Source: Lutibacter sp. (lineage in GTDB: Bacteria > Bacteroidota > Bacteroidia > Flavobacteriales > Flavobacteriaceae). Taken from it: DNA of 64,000 bases. A program made the translations under genes and the position numbers. Under the pieces are notes generated by a model. It ran no database searches. It was not told the DNA's origin and saw only the letters and a program-made list of their open reading frames with translations. Shown here one piece after another: positions 1 through 10,259 of the stretch. Within the stretch, counting starts at the first letter, position 1. Every line of letters starts with the position of its first letter. The stretch lies in assembly GCA_027449025.1 (NCBI GenBank), contig DAIDMK010000009.1, forward strand, positions 1 through 64,000, in the 5' to 3' direction.

Positions 1-1985
1 CCTATTTGGTGACCTTCAAAAATAAGGAGGTCATAAAAACATCAAGCTTGGGAGGCTTCGATTTAAAAGATATGGCATCCTTAAAAGAAAACTTTGAAAT
101 TATAAATGCTACTTCAAGCAATTTTAATGAAGTATGGGAAATGCCGTGGGGAGAACAAACCAAAGTTGAAAATAATTACAACGAGCTTAAAATTGAGCTT
201 CAGGAAAAAGTGGATTTAAAACGAAAATTAACGATTGTTTTTAGGGTTTATAATGATGGATTGGGATTCAGGTATGAGTTTCCTGAACAAGAAAATCTTT
301 CCGAAGTGATTATCACCGATGAAAACACCCAATTTAATTTAACGGGCAACCATATGGTTTGGTGGGCTCCAGGCGATTGGGATATTTATGAGCATTTGTA
401 CAATACTTCAAAATTTACCGAAATTGATGCACTTTCAAAAGCAAACCACCCAGATTTAGCACAAACATATATTCCTGAAAATGCGGTAAATACACCAGTT
501 ACCATGAAAACGAATGAAGGTTTGTATTTGAGTTTTCACGAAGCAAGTTTGGTTGATTATTCGGATATGACTTTAAAAATAGACAAAGAAAATTTATCTA
601 TGACCAGTGAATTGGTGGGGTCTGAACGCACAGGCTATAAAGTAAAAAGAACTATTCCTTTTCATACACCTTGGAGAACCCTTCAAATTGCAGAAAAAGC
701 TGGTGATTTAATTGAATCTAAATTGATTGTAAATCTGAACGAACCAAATAAAATTGGTGATGTTTCTTGGTTTAAACCCACAAAATATACAGGAATTTGG
801 TGGGAAATGCATTTGGGAAAATCAACTTGGGATATGAGTGCACAACAAGATATGAGTTCACATACCACACAGGCAAGACCTCATGGAAAGCACGGAGCAA
901 CCACTGAAAACACAAAAGCTTTTATAGATTTTTCGGCAAAAAATAATATAGGTGCTGTGTTGGTTGAAGGCTGGAACACTGGCTGGGAGCATTGGATTGG
1001 CTTTGAAGACCGTGAAGGTGTGTTTGATTTTGTGACGCCATATCCAGATTATGATTTAAAGGAAGTGGTTCGCTATGGTAAAGAAAAAGGCGTTGAAATT
1101 ATTATGCATCATGAAACTTCTGCAGCTACCGAAACCTATGAAAAACAACAAGATACCGCTTATGCCTTAATGCAAAGTTTGGGAATTCATGCGGTAAAAA
1201 CTGGTTATGTCGGTAAAATATTGCCAAAAGGGGAATACCATCACGGACAATATATGGTGAACCAATACAACAATGCGGTGATTAAAGCGGCAACATATCA
1301 AGTGGCCATCAATGCCCATGAACCTATTAAAGATACCGGTTTGCGCAGAACCTATCCGAATACCATTTCCCGCGAAGGTTTACGCGGACAAGAATTTAAC
1401 GCTTGGGCTTCTGATGGCGGAAATCCCCCGGAACATTTACCTATTGTGGCTTTTACAAGAATGTTGGCAGGTCCAATTGATTTTACACCCGGTATTTTTG
1501 ACATTAAATTTGACAAGTGGAAAAAGGGCAATCAAGTCAATACAACCATCGCCCAACAACTGGCTTTGTATGTGGTAATTTACAGTCCGATTCAAATGGC
1601 AGCCGATTTAATGGAAAATTATGAAGGAAATCCTGCCTTTCAGTTTATAAAAGATGTTGGTGTCGATTGGCAAACTACAAAAGTATTGAATGGAGAAATA
1701 GGCGATTTTGTGACCATTGCCAGAAAAGAACGAAATTCTGAAAATTGGTTTGTGGGTGGAATTACAGATGAAAATGCAAGAGAAATGGACATCAAATTTG
1801 ATTTTTTAAGTCAGAATGTAACCTATGAAGCCATTATTTATGAAGATGGTGAAAACGCACATTGGAATGAGAATCCGACCGCCATCAACATCAGAAAAAT
1901 GGAAATCACCAATCAAACAATTTTGAAATTAAAATTAGCACCTGGTGGTGGATTTGCCATCAGTTTAAAACCCTTAATTAAATAA
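1..1985 (+). CDS. GH97 alpha-glucosidase (SusB-like), 5' end cut by the window
   Basis: The reading frame is open to the left edge, so the true start and probably a signal peptide lie outside. The first in-frame start-like codon (TTG at 6) is not credible. About 660 residues remain of a family usually near 700. The N-terminal beta-sandwich is followed by a catalytic barrel carrying GH97 hallmark blocks HEPIKDTGLRRTYPN and EGLRGQEFNAW, whose glutamates are the expected calcium and acid/base ligands, then LAGPIDFTPGIF. GH97 enzymes hydrolyse alpha-glucosides (SusB type) or alpha-galactosides. The GH13 neighbour 7 bp downstream favours maltodextrin use in the periplasm, and the two genes probably form one operon. 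Substrate is inferred; family assignment is firm. Confidence 0.9.
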   Translation, partial: YLVTFKNKEVIKTSSLGGFDLKDMASLKENFEIINATSSNFNEVWEMPWGEQTKVENNYNELKIELQEKVDLKRKLTIVFRVYNDGLGFRYEFPEQENLSEVIITDENTQFNLTGNHMVWWAPGDWDIYEHLYNTSKFTEIDALSKANHPDLAQTYIPENAVNTPVTMKTNEGLYLSFHEASLVDYSDMTLKIDKENLSMTSELVGSERTGYKVKRTIPFHTPWRTLQIAEKAGDLIESKLIVNLNEPNKIGDVSWFKPTKYTGIWWEMHLGKSTWDMSAQQDMSSHTTQARPHGKHGATTENTKAFIDFSAKNNIGAVLVEGWNTGWEHWIGFEDREGVFDFVTPYPDYDLKEVVRYGKEKGVEIIMHHETSAATETYEKQQDTAYALMQSLGIHAVKTGYVGKILPKGEYHHGQYMVNQYNNAVIKAATYQVAINAHEPIKDTGLRRTYPNTISREGLRGQEFNAWASDGGNPPEHLPIVAFTRMLAGPIDFTPGIFDIKFDKWKKGNQVNTTIAQQLALYVVIYSPIQMAADLMENYEGNPAFQFIKDVGVDWQTTKVLNGEIGDFVTIARKERNSENWFVGGITDENAREMDIKFDFLSQNVTYEAIIYEDGENAHWNENPTAINIRKMEITNQTILKLKLAPGGGFAISLKPLIK

Positions 1986-1992
1986 AACAACA

Positions 1993-3354
1993 ATGAAAAA
2001 AGTACTTTTTATAATAGCGCTAATTGTTTTGGCTTCTTGTAAAACAGAAACCAAAGAAGTTAAATCAAATGAAAACAAACTAGATTCCATAGCACCGATT
2101 TCAGATGAATCATTGGAAAACGCCATCATTTATGAAGCTAATATCCGTCAATATTCTCCTGAAGGAACTTTTGCAAAATTTACAGAAGATATTCCTAAGT
2201 TAAAGGCATTGGGCGTAAAAATTATTTGGGTTATGCCTATTTATCCAATTTCAACAACAAAAAGTAAAGGAAGTCTGGGCAGTTATTACGCCATTTCCGA
2301 CTATACAAAAGTGAATCCCGAATTTGGAAATTTAGATGACGTAAAAAATTTGGTGAATACTGCACATGAAAATGGTATGTATGTGATTTTGGATTGGGTT
2401 GCAAATCATACAGGCTGGGACCACGTATGGTTAAAAGACCATCCTGAATATTATACCAAAGATGAAAAAGGAGTAATTACACATACCGTAGGAACAGACT
2501 GGACAGATGTGGCAGATTTAAATTATGACAATTTGGAAATGCGTGCTGAAATGTTGGAGGATATGAAATATTGGCTGAAAGAAGTTAATGTGGACGGATT
2601 TAGATGTGATGTTGCAGGCATGGTGCCACTTGATTTTTGGCAACATTCTATTGCTGAATTAAAAAAGATAAAACCAATTTTTATGCTTGCTGAAGGTTGG
2701 GAACCTAATTTGTTTGATAATGCTTTTGAAATGGGATATAGCTGGGATACACATCATAGAATGAACGCCATTGCACAAGGTAAGGAAACCGTTAAAAACT
2801 GGGATGAGCGAATGACTCAAATTGATACGCTTTATAAAAAAGATGATATTTTGATGAATTTTGTGACCAACCACGATGAAAATTCCTGGAGTGGGACTGT
2901 AAAAGAACGCATGGGAGATGCTTCTGAAGTGATGTTGGCCTTATCATACTGTGCACCCGGTATGCCATTGATTTATAGCGGACAGGAATACGATATGAAC
3001 AAACGTTTGCGATTTTTCGAAAAAGACACCATCCCAAAAATAATAGGTAAAGTATGGCCATTATTGGTGAAATTAGGGGAACTAAAAAACAATAATAAAG
3101 CATTAAACGGTGGTAAAGATGCAGCCTCGTACACAAAAATTCCTTCTTCTGATGATAAAAATATTTTGATTTTTTCAAGAGAAAAGGACGGTGACAAAAT
3201 AACTTTCATGGCAAATCTATCCAAAAAAGAAGTTACTTTCACCACTGGAATATCAGGGGAGTCAATCGATTTTTTTAGCAATGAAAAATTTGTGCTTTCA
3301 AAAGAAAAGCCCATAACTTTTAAAGCTTGGGAATATAAAATATTGATTGATTAA
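1993..3354 (+). CDS. GH13 alpha-amylase family lipoprotein
   Basis: The 453-residue protein begins with a lipoprotein signal (lipobox LASC, lipidated Cys near residue 16). The four GH13 regions are present: DWVANHTG, GFRCDVAGM, LAEGW and FVTNHDENS. These give the triad Asp206 (nucleophile), Glu234 (acid/base) and Asp295. It should cleave alpha-1,4-glucans at the cell envelope and supply the GH97 enzyme encoded just upstream. The short C-terminal beta domain is present, so the protein looks complete. Exact specificity (amylase, neopullulanase or cyclomaltodextrinase) cannot be read from the sequence. Confidence 0.92.
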   Translation: MKKVLFIIALIVLASCKTETKEVKSNENKLDSIAPISDESLENAIIYEANIRQYSPEGTFAKFTEDIPKLKALGVKIIWVMPIYPISTTKSKGSLGSYYAISDYTKVNPEFGNLDDVKNLVNTAHENGMYVILDWVANHTGWDHVWLKDHPEYYTKDEKGVITHTVGTDWTDVADLNYDNLEMRAEMLEDMKYWLKEVNVDGFRCDVAGMVPLDFWQHSIAELKKIKPIFMLAEGWEPNLFDNAFEMGYSWDTHHRMNAIAQGKETVKNWDERMTQIDTLYKKDDILMNFVTNHDENSWSGTVKERMGDASEVMLALSYCAPGMPLIYSGQEYDMNKRLRFFEKDTIPKIIGKVWPLLVKLGELKNNNKALNGGKDAASYTKIPSSDDKNILIFSREKDGDKITFMANLSKKEVTFTTGISGESIDFFSNEKFVLSKEKPITFKAWEYKILID

Positions 3355-3383
3355 GTTATTGATTTTTTAAAAATCAATAACTT
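3353..3383 (+). terminator. perfect inverted repeat at the end of the GH97-GH13 operon
   Basis: Two 15-nt arms around one central base form a perfect palindrome that starts inside the GH13 stop codon. There is no strong U-tract, so it may stabilise the mRNA end as much as terminate transcription. Confidence 0.5.
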
Positions 3384-3437
3384 CTAATATAAAACATTTA
3401 ACAAAGCACTTTTAACACATAATAAATATCAATTTAG

Positions 3438-3474
3438 GCAAGATAAGGGGTTTAATTTAAACGCCTTATCTTGC
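3438..3474 (+). terminator. strong hairpin in the GH13-pfkA gap
   Basis: An 11-bp stem (GCAAGATAAGG with CCTTATCTTGC) continues through one mismatch into GTTT/AAAC. It is the second hairpin after the GH13 gene and lies upstream of the pfkA promoter, so it probably separates the two transcription units. Confidence 0.5.
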
Positions 3475-3512
3475 TTTGTGTAACGAAATCGTTTTAGTGA
3501 ATATTAGGCAGT

Positions 3513-3547
3513 TTTGTAGGCGGAAAATGCTTTTAAAAGTAACTTTG
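3513..3547 (+). promoter_or_regulatory. candidate Bacteroidetes promoter for pfkA
   Basis: TTTG at 3513-3516 and TAACTTTG at 3540-3547 match the Bacteroidetes -33/-7 consensus (TTTG...TAnnTTTG) with a 23-bp spacer, the long end of the accepted range. Transcription would begin about 100 bp upstream of the pfkA start. Confidence 0.5.
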
Positions 3548-3654
3548 TATTATATTTTTCAATCCATGAAATGAGCATAGCAGAAACATGAAACAATCAC
3601 CGTTAAAAATATGCGAATTCCAGATGACCGATTAAAAACAAATAATATTAACAG

Positions 3655-4641
3655 ATGAATGAACCAATAAAAAAAATAGCAGTTTTAACATCTGGAGGCG
3701 ATGCACCCGGGATGAATGCCGCGATTAGAGCCGTTGTAAGAGCTTGCACTTATTATAGGATTGAGTGTGTTGGCGTTTACAGGGGCTACCAAGGCTTGAT
3801 TGAAGGCGATTTTGAATTACTTTCCGCACGCCACGTCAGCAATATTATCAATAAAGGTGGCACAATTTTGAAATCTGCGCGTTCTAATGAATTTAAAACG
3901 GTTGAGGGAAGGGTAAAAGCTTATAACAGTTTAAAAGAAGCTGGTGTTGGTGCTTTGATTGTTATTGGGGGTGATGGTAGTTTTACTGGAGGCATAAAAC
4001 TTATTGAAGAGTTTAATTTTCCAATTGTTGGAATTCCCGGTACCATTGACAATGATATTTTTGGAACGGACAATACTATCGGTTATGATACTGCCCTAAA
4101 CACAGTTGTGGAAGCGATTGATAAAATTCGCGATACCGCAAGTTCCCACAATAGATTATTTTTTATTGAGGTTATGGGGCGCGATGCAGGTTTTATTGCA
4201 TTAAACTCAGGAATAGGTGCTGGTGCTGAGGAAATCCTGATTCCTGAAAAGGATTTAGGATTGGACAGGTTGGTGGAGTCTCTTCAAAAAAGTAAAGATA
4301 AAGGTAAAACAAGCAGTATTGTAGTGGTTTCCGAAGGAGATAAAATTGGCAAAAGTGTATTTGAATTGGCTGATTATATCAATGAAAACTTTCCGTATTA
4401 CGATATCAGAGTGTCGGTTTTGGGACATATGCAGCGCGGAGGTTCTCCAAGTTGTTACGACAGAGTTTTGGCAAGCAGATTGGGTGTTGCGGCTGTTGAA
4501 GCTTTGTTGGACAGATCAACAGGGATTATGGTGGGTATCACAAACAATCAAGTCTCTAAAGTTGATCTCCATAAAGCCATAAAAATGAATAACGAGATTA
4601 ACAAAGAGTTACTTAAAGTTGCAGAGATAACTTCAATATAA
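3655..4641 (+). CDS. pfkA: ATP-dependent 6-phosphofructokinase
   Basis: This 328-residue protein has the full PfkA signature: GGDAPGMN at the N-terminus, GGDGSFTG for ATP binding, GIPGTIDND with the catalytic Asp, and HMQRGGSPSCYDR near the fructose-6-phosphate and effector sites. It phosphorylates fructose-6-phosphate to the 1,6-bisphosphate in the cytoplasm. The glycine in GGDGS is typical of ATP- rather than pyrophosphate-dependent enzymes. The gap gene starts 37 bp downstream on the same strand, so this is a small glycolysis operon next to polysaccharide-degrading genes. Length is normal for the family. Confidence 0.96.
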   Translation: MNEPIKKIAVLTSGGDAPGMNAAIRAVVRACTYYRIECVGVYRGYQGLIEGDFELLSARHVSNIINKGGTILKSARSNEFKTVEGRVKAYNSLKEAGVGALIVIGGDGSFTGGIKLIEEFNFPIVGIPGTIDNDIFGTDNTIGYDTALNTVVEAIDKIRDTASSHNRLFFIEVMGRDAGFIALNSGIGAGAEEILIPEKDLGLDRLVESLQKSKDKGKTSSIVVVSEGDKIGKSVFELADYINENFPYYDIRVSVLGHMQRGGSPSCYDRVLASRLGVAAVEALLDRSTGIMVGITNNQVSKVDLHKAIKMNNEINKELLKVAEITSI

Positions 4642-4672
4642 AAATAAAGAGTATAATAAATAAAAAAAATAA

Positions 4673-5683
<1,011 letters not shown>

Positions 5684-5711
5684 GAAATAACAAGTTTAAA
5701 AAAATAAAAAA

Positions 5712-6572
5712 ATGATTCTAATAGCAGATGGAGGTTCAACAAAGGTCGACTGGATTTTACTGGGTAAAGATGGAAATCAGGTATTAAAAACTAGATCCAA
5801 AGGATTAAATCCGGAGATCTTGTCTGCTGATATATTGAAAGCCAGAATTCAGACCAATGAAGAAATCACCAGTTACAAAGATAAAGTGACTGAGGTCTAT
5901 TTTTATGGTGCCGGATGCGGAACAGAGAGATTGACATCGCTTTTGAAGTCTATATTCGAATCATTTTTTAAAAATGCTAAAATTGTTGTAAAGGAAGATA
6001 CTTTTGCAGCAGTTTATGCCGTAACCACAAATCCTGGAATTGTTTGTATTTTGGGAACAGGGTCAAATAGCTGTTATTTTGACGGAAAAAATGTGGATGT
6101 TAGGGTTCCATCATTGGGCTATATTTTGATGGATGAAGCCAGTGGTAATTATTTCGGTAAAAAACTAATACGGGATTATTACTACAATAAAATGCCTAAA
6201 CCTATTGCCAAACTATTTGAAACGCAATTTGATTTGGATGCTGATGTCATCAAAAGAAATATTTATAAAGAAGAAAATCCGAATGTCTATTTAGCACATT
6301 TCGCCGAATTTATTTTCAGAAATGACCGCACACCTTACTTTAATAAAGTGTTGCGTAAAGGGCTTAAAGATTTCTTTAAAAACAGGGTGTTACCTTATGT
6401 AGAATCAAGCCATGTTCCAGTACATTTTGTTGGGTCAATCGCTTTCTTTTCACAAGATATTATCAATGAAGTTGCGAATTATCATTTGATTGAAATTGGT
6501 AAAGTTATTAGGCGGCCTATAGATGGTTTAATTGAATACCATAGAGAAAAAATAAAATTAGAGAAGGTCTAA
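5712..6572 (+). CDS. BadF/BadG/BcrA/BcrD-type ATPase, probable N-acetylglucosamine kinase
   Basis: This 286-residue protein has an ASKHA fold: a phosphate-1 loop DGGSTKVDW at the N-terminus and a second glycine-rich loop ILGTGSNSCYFDG near residue 118. A third block, GSIAFF, lies near residue 236. Homologues are annotated as N-acetylglucosamine kinase-like proteins. The family assignment is solid. The substrate is inferred from homologues and from its place after pfkA and gap. Its 3' end overlaps the 3' end of the convergent murF by 15 bp. Confidence 0.8.
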   Translation: MILIADGGSTKVDWILLGKDGNQVLKTRSKGLNPEILSADILKARIQTNEEITSYKDKVTEVYFYGAGCGTERLTSLLKSIFESFFKNAKIVVKEDTFAAVYAVTTNPGIVCILGTGSNSCYFDGKNVDVRVPSLGYILMDEASGNYFGKKLIRDYYYNKMPKPIAKLFETQFDLDADVIKRNIYKEENPNVYLAHFAEFIFRNDRTPYFNKVLRKGLKDFFKNRVLPYVESSHVPVHFVGSIAFFSQDIINEVANYHLIEIGKVIRRPIDGLIEYHREKIKLEKV

Positions 6573-7817
6573 CAATCTTTCTAAAGCCATACCGCGAGAT
6601 CCTTTTATAAGAATTGTGGCATTGTTAATGTTTGAATAATTAGTTAAATTTTTGAAAGATTCATAGCTTTCAGAAACAAAAGCATTTTTCGCACCAGTTG
6701 TGGAAAATGCTTTTCCTATTAAAAAAACTTTCGAAAAGTGATAAGAAGCCACTAAATTGGCTATTTTTTTATGCTCCGCTTCACTATCTTTTCCAAGTTC
6801 AAACATATCGCCTAAAAACACAATTTTGTTTTCGTCCTTCAGTTGTGAAAAATTTTCAAGTGCAGCCTGCATACTGGTCGGATTTGCATTGTAGGCATCC
6901 AAAATTATTTTGTTGGAGCCTTTTTGGATGATTTGTGAACGGTTATTTGTAGGAATATAGTTTTCAATGGCAATTTTGATGTCGGTTTTAGAGATATCGA
7001 AATAATTGCCAACCGCAACTGCAACCGCGATATTGTTATAATTGTATTTTCCGATGAGCTTACTTTCAATTAAGATATTTTTAAATTGAACTTTTACAAA
7101 CGGATTTGCGTCCATAAATTTAACGATACCATTATTAAATTCAATAGTATTTATGCCGGCCGATTGCTTTTCCTGAAGATCATCATCAGTATTTATAAAA
7201 ACAGTTCCTTTATTTAATCTTATAAAATCATACAATTCCGATTTTCCTTTAATTACGCCTTCGAAACTTCCAAATCCTTCTAAATGTGCCTTTCCAAAAT
7301 TTGTGATTAAGCCATAAGTTGGTTCGGCTATTTTGCATAAAAATTCAATTTCCTTTAGATGATTAGCACCCATTTCAACAATGCCTATTTCTGTTTTTGG
7401 GGTCATTGATAACAGCGTAAGTGGTACGCCAATATGGTTGTTTAAATTGCCTGCAGTTGCAACAGTTGCATATTTTTTGGATAAAACAGCATTAATAAGC
7501 TCTTTGGTGGTGGTTTTTCCATTGCTTCCTGTTAATGAAATAATAGGAATCGCAAGTTGCTTTCTGTGAAAATTCGCCAACTTTTGAAGTGTTTCTAAAA
7601 CATTTTTTACCAAAATTGTTTTGGAATTGGTTTTGTATTTTTCTTCATCAATTACAACATAATTTGCGCCACTTTTTAGCGCTTCTTCTGTAAATTCATT
7701 GCCATTGAAATTATCGCCTTTTAGGGCAAAAAAAATGGTTCCCTTTCTTATTTTTCGCGTGTCGGTATCCACCAAATAAGTTTGGCTATATAACTGATAT
7801 AATTGTGCAATATTCAT
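6558..7817 (-). CDS. murF: UDP-MurNAc-tripeptide--D-Ala-D-Ala ligase
   Basis: The 419-residue Mur ligase has the N-terminal substrate domain (SRxIRKGTIFFALKG-like), the ATP-binding loop TGSNGKTTTKE near residue 96, and the central EMGANH and DAYNANP blocks. The protein adds D-Ala-D-Ala to UDP-MurNAc-tripeptide, the last cytoplasmic step of the peptidoglycan pentapeptide. It lies just downstream of gldJ, a neighbourhood conserved in Flavobacteriaceae, but a terminator lies between them. Its 3' end overlaps the convergent kinase gene. Confidence 0.95.
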   Translation of the reverse strand: MNIAQLYQLYSQTYLVDTDTRKIRKGTIFFALKGDNFNGNEFTEEALKSGANYVVIDEEKYKTNSKTILVKNVLETLQKLANFHRKQLAIPIISLTGSNGKTTTKELINAVLSKKYATVATAGNLNNHIGVPLTLLSMTPKTEIGIVEMGANHLKEIEFLCKIAEPTYGLITNFGKAHLEGFGSFEGVIKGKSELYDFIRLNKGTVFINTDDDLQEKQSAGINTIEFNNGIVKFMDANPFVKVQFKNILIESKLIGKYNYNNIAVAVAVGNYFDISKTDIKIAIENYIPTNNRSQIIQKGSNKIILDAYNANPTSMQAALENFSQLKDENKIVFLGDMFELGKDSEAEHKKIANLVASYHFSKVFLIGKAFSTTGAKNAFVSESYESFKNLTNYSNINNATILIKGSRGMALERLLDLL

Positions 7818-7828
7818 AAGTTAAATAT

Positions 7829-7858
7829 AAAAAAAACCTCACTGAAAATTCAGTGAGG
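7829..7858 (-). terminator. Rho-independent terminator after gldJ
   Basis: CCTCACTGAA and TTCAGTGAGG form a 10-bp stem (7837-7858). On the minus strand it is followed by a run of eight U, so it should end gldJ transcription before murF. Confidence 0.8.
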
Positions 7859-7882
7859 CTTGGGTTTATTTTAAAAATTGTT

Positions 7883-9589
7883 TTAATACCTAATTTTTGT
7901 TGTTGTTGGTTTCCTTTTTTTATAGGTCATAGGACCGATTCTGTCCGCAGCACATCTAAAACCAATATAGTTAGTGGCCATATATTCAGGCAAATACCTG
8001 CGTTGTGAAGGGTCTAACCAGTATTCCATATCCTTCCATGAACCTCCTTTGTAAACACGAGAGATATCGCTAATTAAAGTGCTTCTTTTCTCTACATCAT
8101 ATTCTTGCATCAACAAGCCGCTTTCACCAATTACCCGAGGTTTTAAAGGTGAATTATACATACGAGGTTTGGTTTCCAATTCATCTTCATTTTTAGCGTA
8201 CATTTTTGTTGAGGCCAAATCACCATCTTTTGCGTCAACATTATATGCTTTTTCATAATTATTTCTCATATAAGCATCGCGCTTGGTGATAGGTTGATAC
8301 TTCACACTTCCTGGCAATTCCTTAGGAACTATCCTGCCATTTTCTAGGGTGTCATATTGAACAGAAAGGTCATTTGCAATTACAACGTTCCCTTCGGCAT
8401 CAATCATTTTTTTTGTAAAAATATTCCCCCTGAAATAGTTAAAGTCGTTTGCTTCACTGTCAATAATAGGTCGGTAAACATCCGCAACCCATTCTGCAAC
8501 ATTGCCAGACATATCGTACAAGCCAAACGCATTTGGTTCATAAGACTTAACTTGAATGGTAATATCGGCGCCATCGTTACTCCATCCTGGAACGCCGCTG
8601 TAATCTCCTTTTCCTTGTTTAAAGTTGGCCAATTGGTCTCCTTTATATCTTTTTGATTTGTCACGTGTATATTTTCCTTTCCAGGCATATTTTTTTCTTC
8701 CTCTTGTATTGTTGTATTCACGGTCTTCAACAACTGCTTTTGCCGCATATTCCCATTCGGCTTCGGTAGGAAGTCTGAATTTTGAACTTAAAATTCCGTC
8801 AGAAACTTTAACCTGTCTGCCCGTAAAAGAACCTCTTGATGGTTTGGCTTCTCCTTTTTTAAGTTGCTTATTGGTTGGCAATCCTTTTCTGTAGATGGAA
8901 GAATCTCCGTCAAAAAGCGCGTAAGGATTGGTTAAATAAGTATCCGTGTTAAAATTATTTTGCCCTTTTACCTCTAATGAATCTAATCTAAAAAGCGGTT
9001 TTAAAATACCCTTATCCATTAATATTTTTTCATTAACCCTGTCGGTTCTCCAATTGCAATATTGTGTAGCTTGAATCCAGCTAACACCAATTACAGGATA
9101 ATCTGCATAACCGGGATGTCTCAAATAATTTTCAGTCAGTAGTTCGTTTAATCCCAAAACATCTCGCCAAACTAGAGTGTCGGGCACTGCCGATGCATAA
9201 ATATGTGCGTAGTTTGGGTCGCTTGGAGGAAATACTTTTTCCATCCAATCTAAATAAAAGATATACTCGGAGTTGGTTACTTCTGTTTCATCCATATAAA
9301 ATGAACGAACTTGTTGTTGAACCGGAGTTGTATTCCAGTCAAATAACACATCATCTTGTACGTGTCCCATGGTAAAAGAGCCACCTTCTATCAATACCAT
9401 TCCCGGAGGCGCTTCCTGTCCTTTATATTTTGTGTCTCCTGCAAAACCACCAGCTTTCTTATCTTTTGAACTCCAACCGGTAAGAGATACATTATTTCTT
9501 GGATTTCTATTATGGCAACTCACAAAGAAAACAACAGTAATAGCTAATATGATTAACTTATATATGTTATTTAGATTTTTCAAGTTCAT
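7883..9589 (-). CDS. gldJ: gliding motility lipoprotein GldJ
   Basis: The protein is a lipoprotein with a formylglycine-generating-enzyme (FGE-sulfatase) fold: GMVLIEGGSFTMG near the N-terminus, MDETEVTNSEY, FRLPTEAEWEYAA, YDMSGNVAEWVADVY and, at the end, YKGGSWKD and YIGFRCA. This arrangement, next to murF, matches GldJ. GldJ stabilises other Gld proteins and is needed for gliding and type IX secretion. I chose the ATG at 9589 because it places a normal lipoprotein signal (lipobox FFVSC) at the N-terminus. An upstream in-frame start at 9622 would add 11 residues. The catalytic chemistry of FGE enzymes is not expected here. Confidence 0.9.
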   Translation of the reverse strand: MNLKNLNNIYKLIILAITVVFFVSCHNRNPRNNVSLTGWSSKDKKAGGFAGDTKYKGQEAPPGMVLIEGGSFTMGHVQDDVLFDWNTTPVQQQVRSFYMDETEVTNSEYIFYLDWMEKVFPPSDPNYAHIYASAVPDTLVWRDVLGLNELLTENYLRHPGYADYPVIGVSWIQATQYCNWRTDRVNEKILMDKGILKPLFRLDSLEVKGQNNFNTDTYLTNPYALFDGDSSIYRKGLPTNKQLKKGEAKPSRGSFTGRQVKVSDGILSSKFRLPTEAEWEYAAKAVVEDREYNNTRGRKKYAWKGKYTRDKSKRYKGDQLANFKQGKGDYSGVPGWSNDGADITIQVKSYEPNAFGLYDMSGNVAEWVADVYRPIIDSEANDFNYFRGNIFTKKMIDAEGNVVIANDLSVQYDTLENGRIVPKELPGSVKYQPITKRDAYMRNNYEKAYNVDAKDGDLASTKMYAKNEDELETKPRMYNSPLKPRVIGESGLLMQEYDVEKRSTLISDISRVYKGGSWKDMEYWLDPSQRRYLPEYMATNYIGFRCAADRIGPMTYKKRKPTTTKIRY

Positions 9590-10259
9590 TTTAAATTGGT
9601 TAGGGTTAAATTTTTCCCGCAATTTACATTAAATTAATTTTTTTGCAAGAAATAATTTTAATAAATATTTGCTACGCTTTTACTAACGGCAGTTTTCAAC
9701 CTTTAGTATGTGAGACTTTGTAATATATTTCAATAATACGGCTATTTTTTTCATTATATCGTCTCTTAAAGTTAAATTAATATGATAATTCTTGGATTCA
9801 AAATTACTTTATTTTAAGGAATGACTCAAATTTTAAGTACAAGAATTAAAAATAATTAGCAAAAGAAGCTATTAAGAAGGATTATTAATTTTTTTTACAG
9901 AAAATGATTGCAGTGATTGTTGATTTAAGTAATTGAATATGTGTCGCTTATAAAATTATACGGATTTAAAATATCAAATATTCTAATCGAATAGTATATT
10001 TAATGAATTGGCATATAAATTCGGGTTATTCTAAAAGTGCTTGAAGCTTACAATAATATGATTAAAGGAACGTTTTTTTTCTTTGAAGCTATTTGTAATT
10101 TTTATAAATGGTAAATGGAAATTTATATGTTTGAAAGTTATGCCATAAGTGTGTATATGGATATTAAATTGAATTTCTTGCATTTATATATAAATTAATT
10201 AAAAATCAGGATACTTCAATAAAAAATAAGATATTTGTTCCTTTAAAAATATATAATTA
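9590..10259. other. 670-bp AT-rich gap where porU is usually found
   Basis: The gap holds divergent promoters for gldJ and porV but no reading frame of useful length on either strand, and no recognisable porU remnant. In gliding flavobacteria the usual order is gldJ-porU-porV. Confidence 0.6.
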
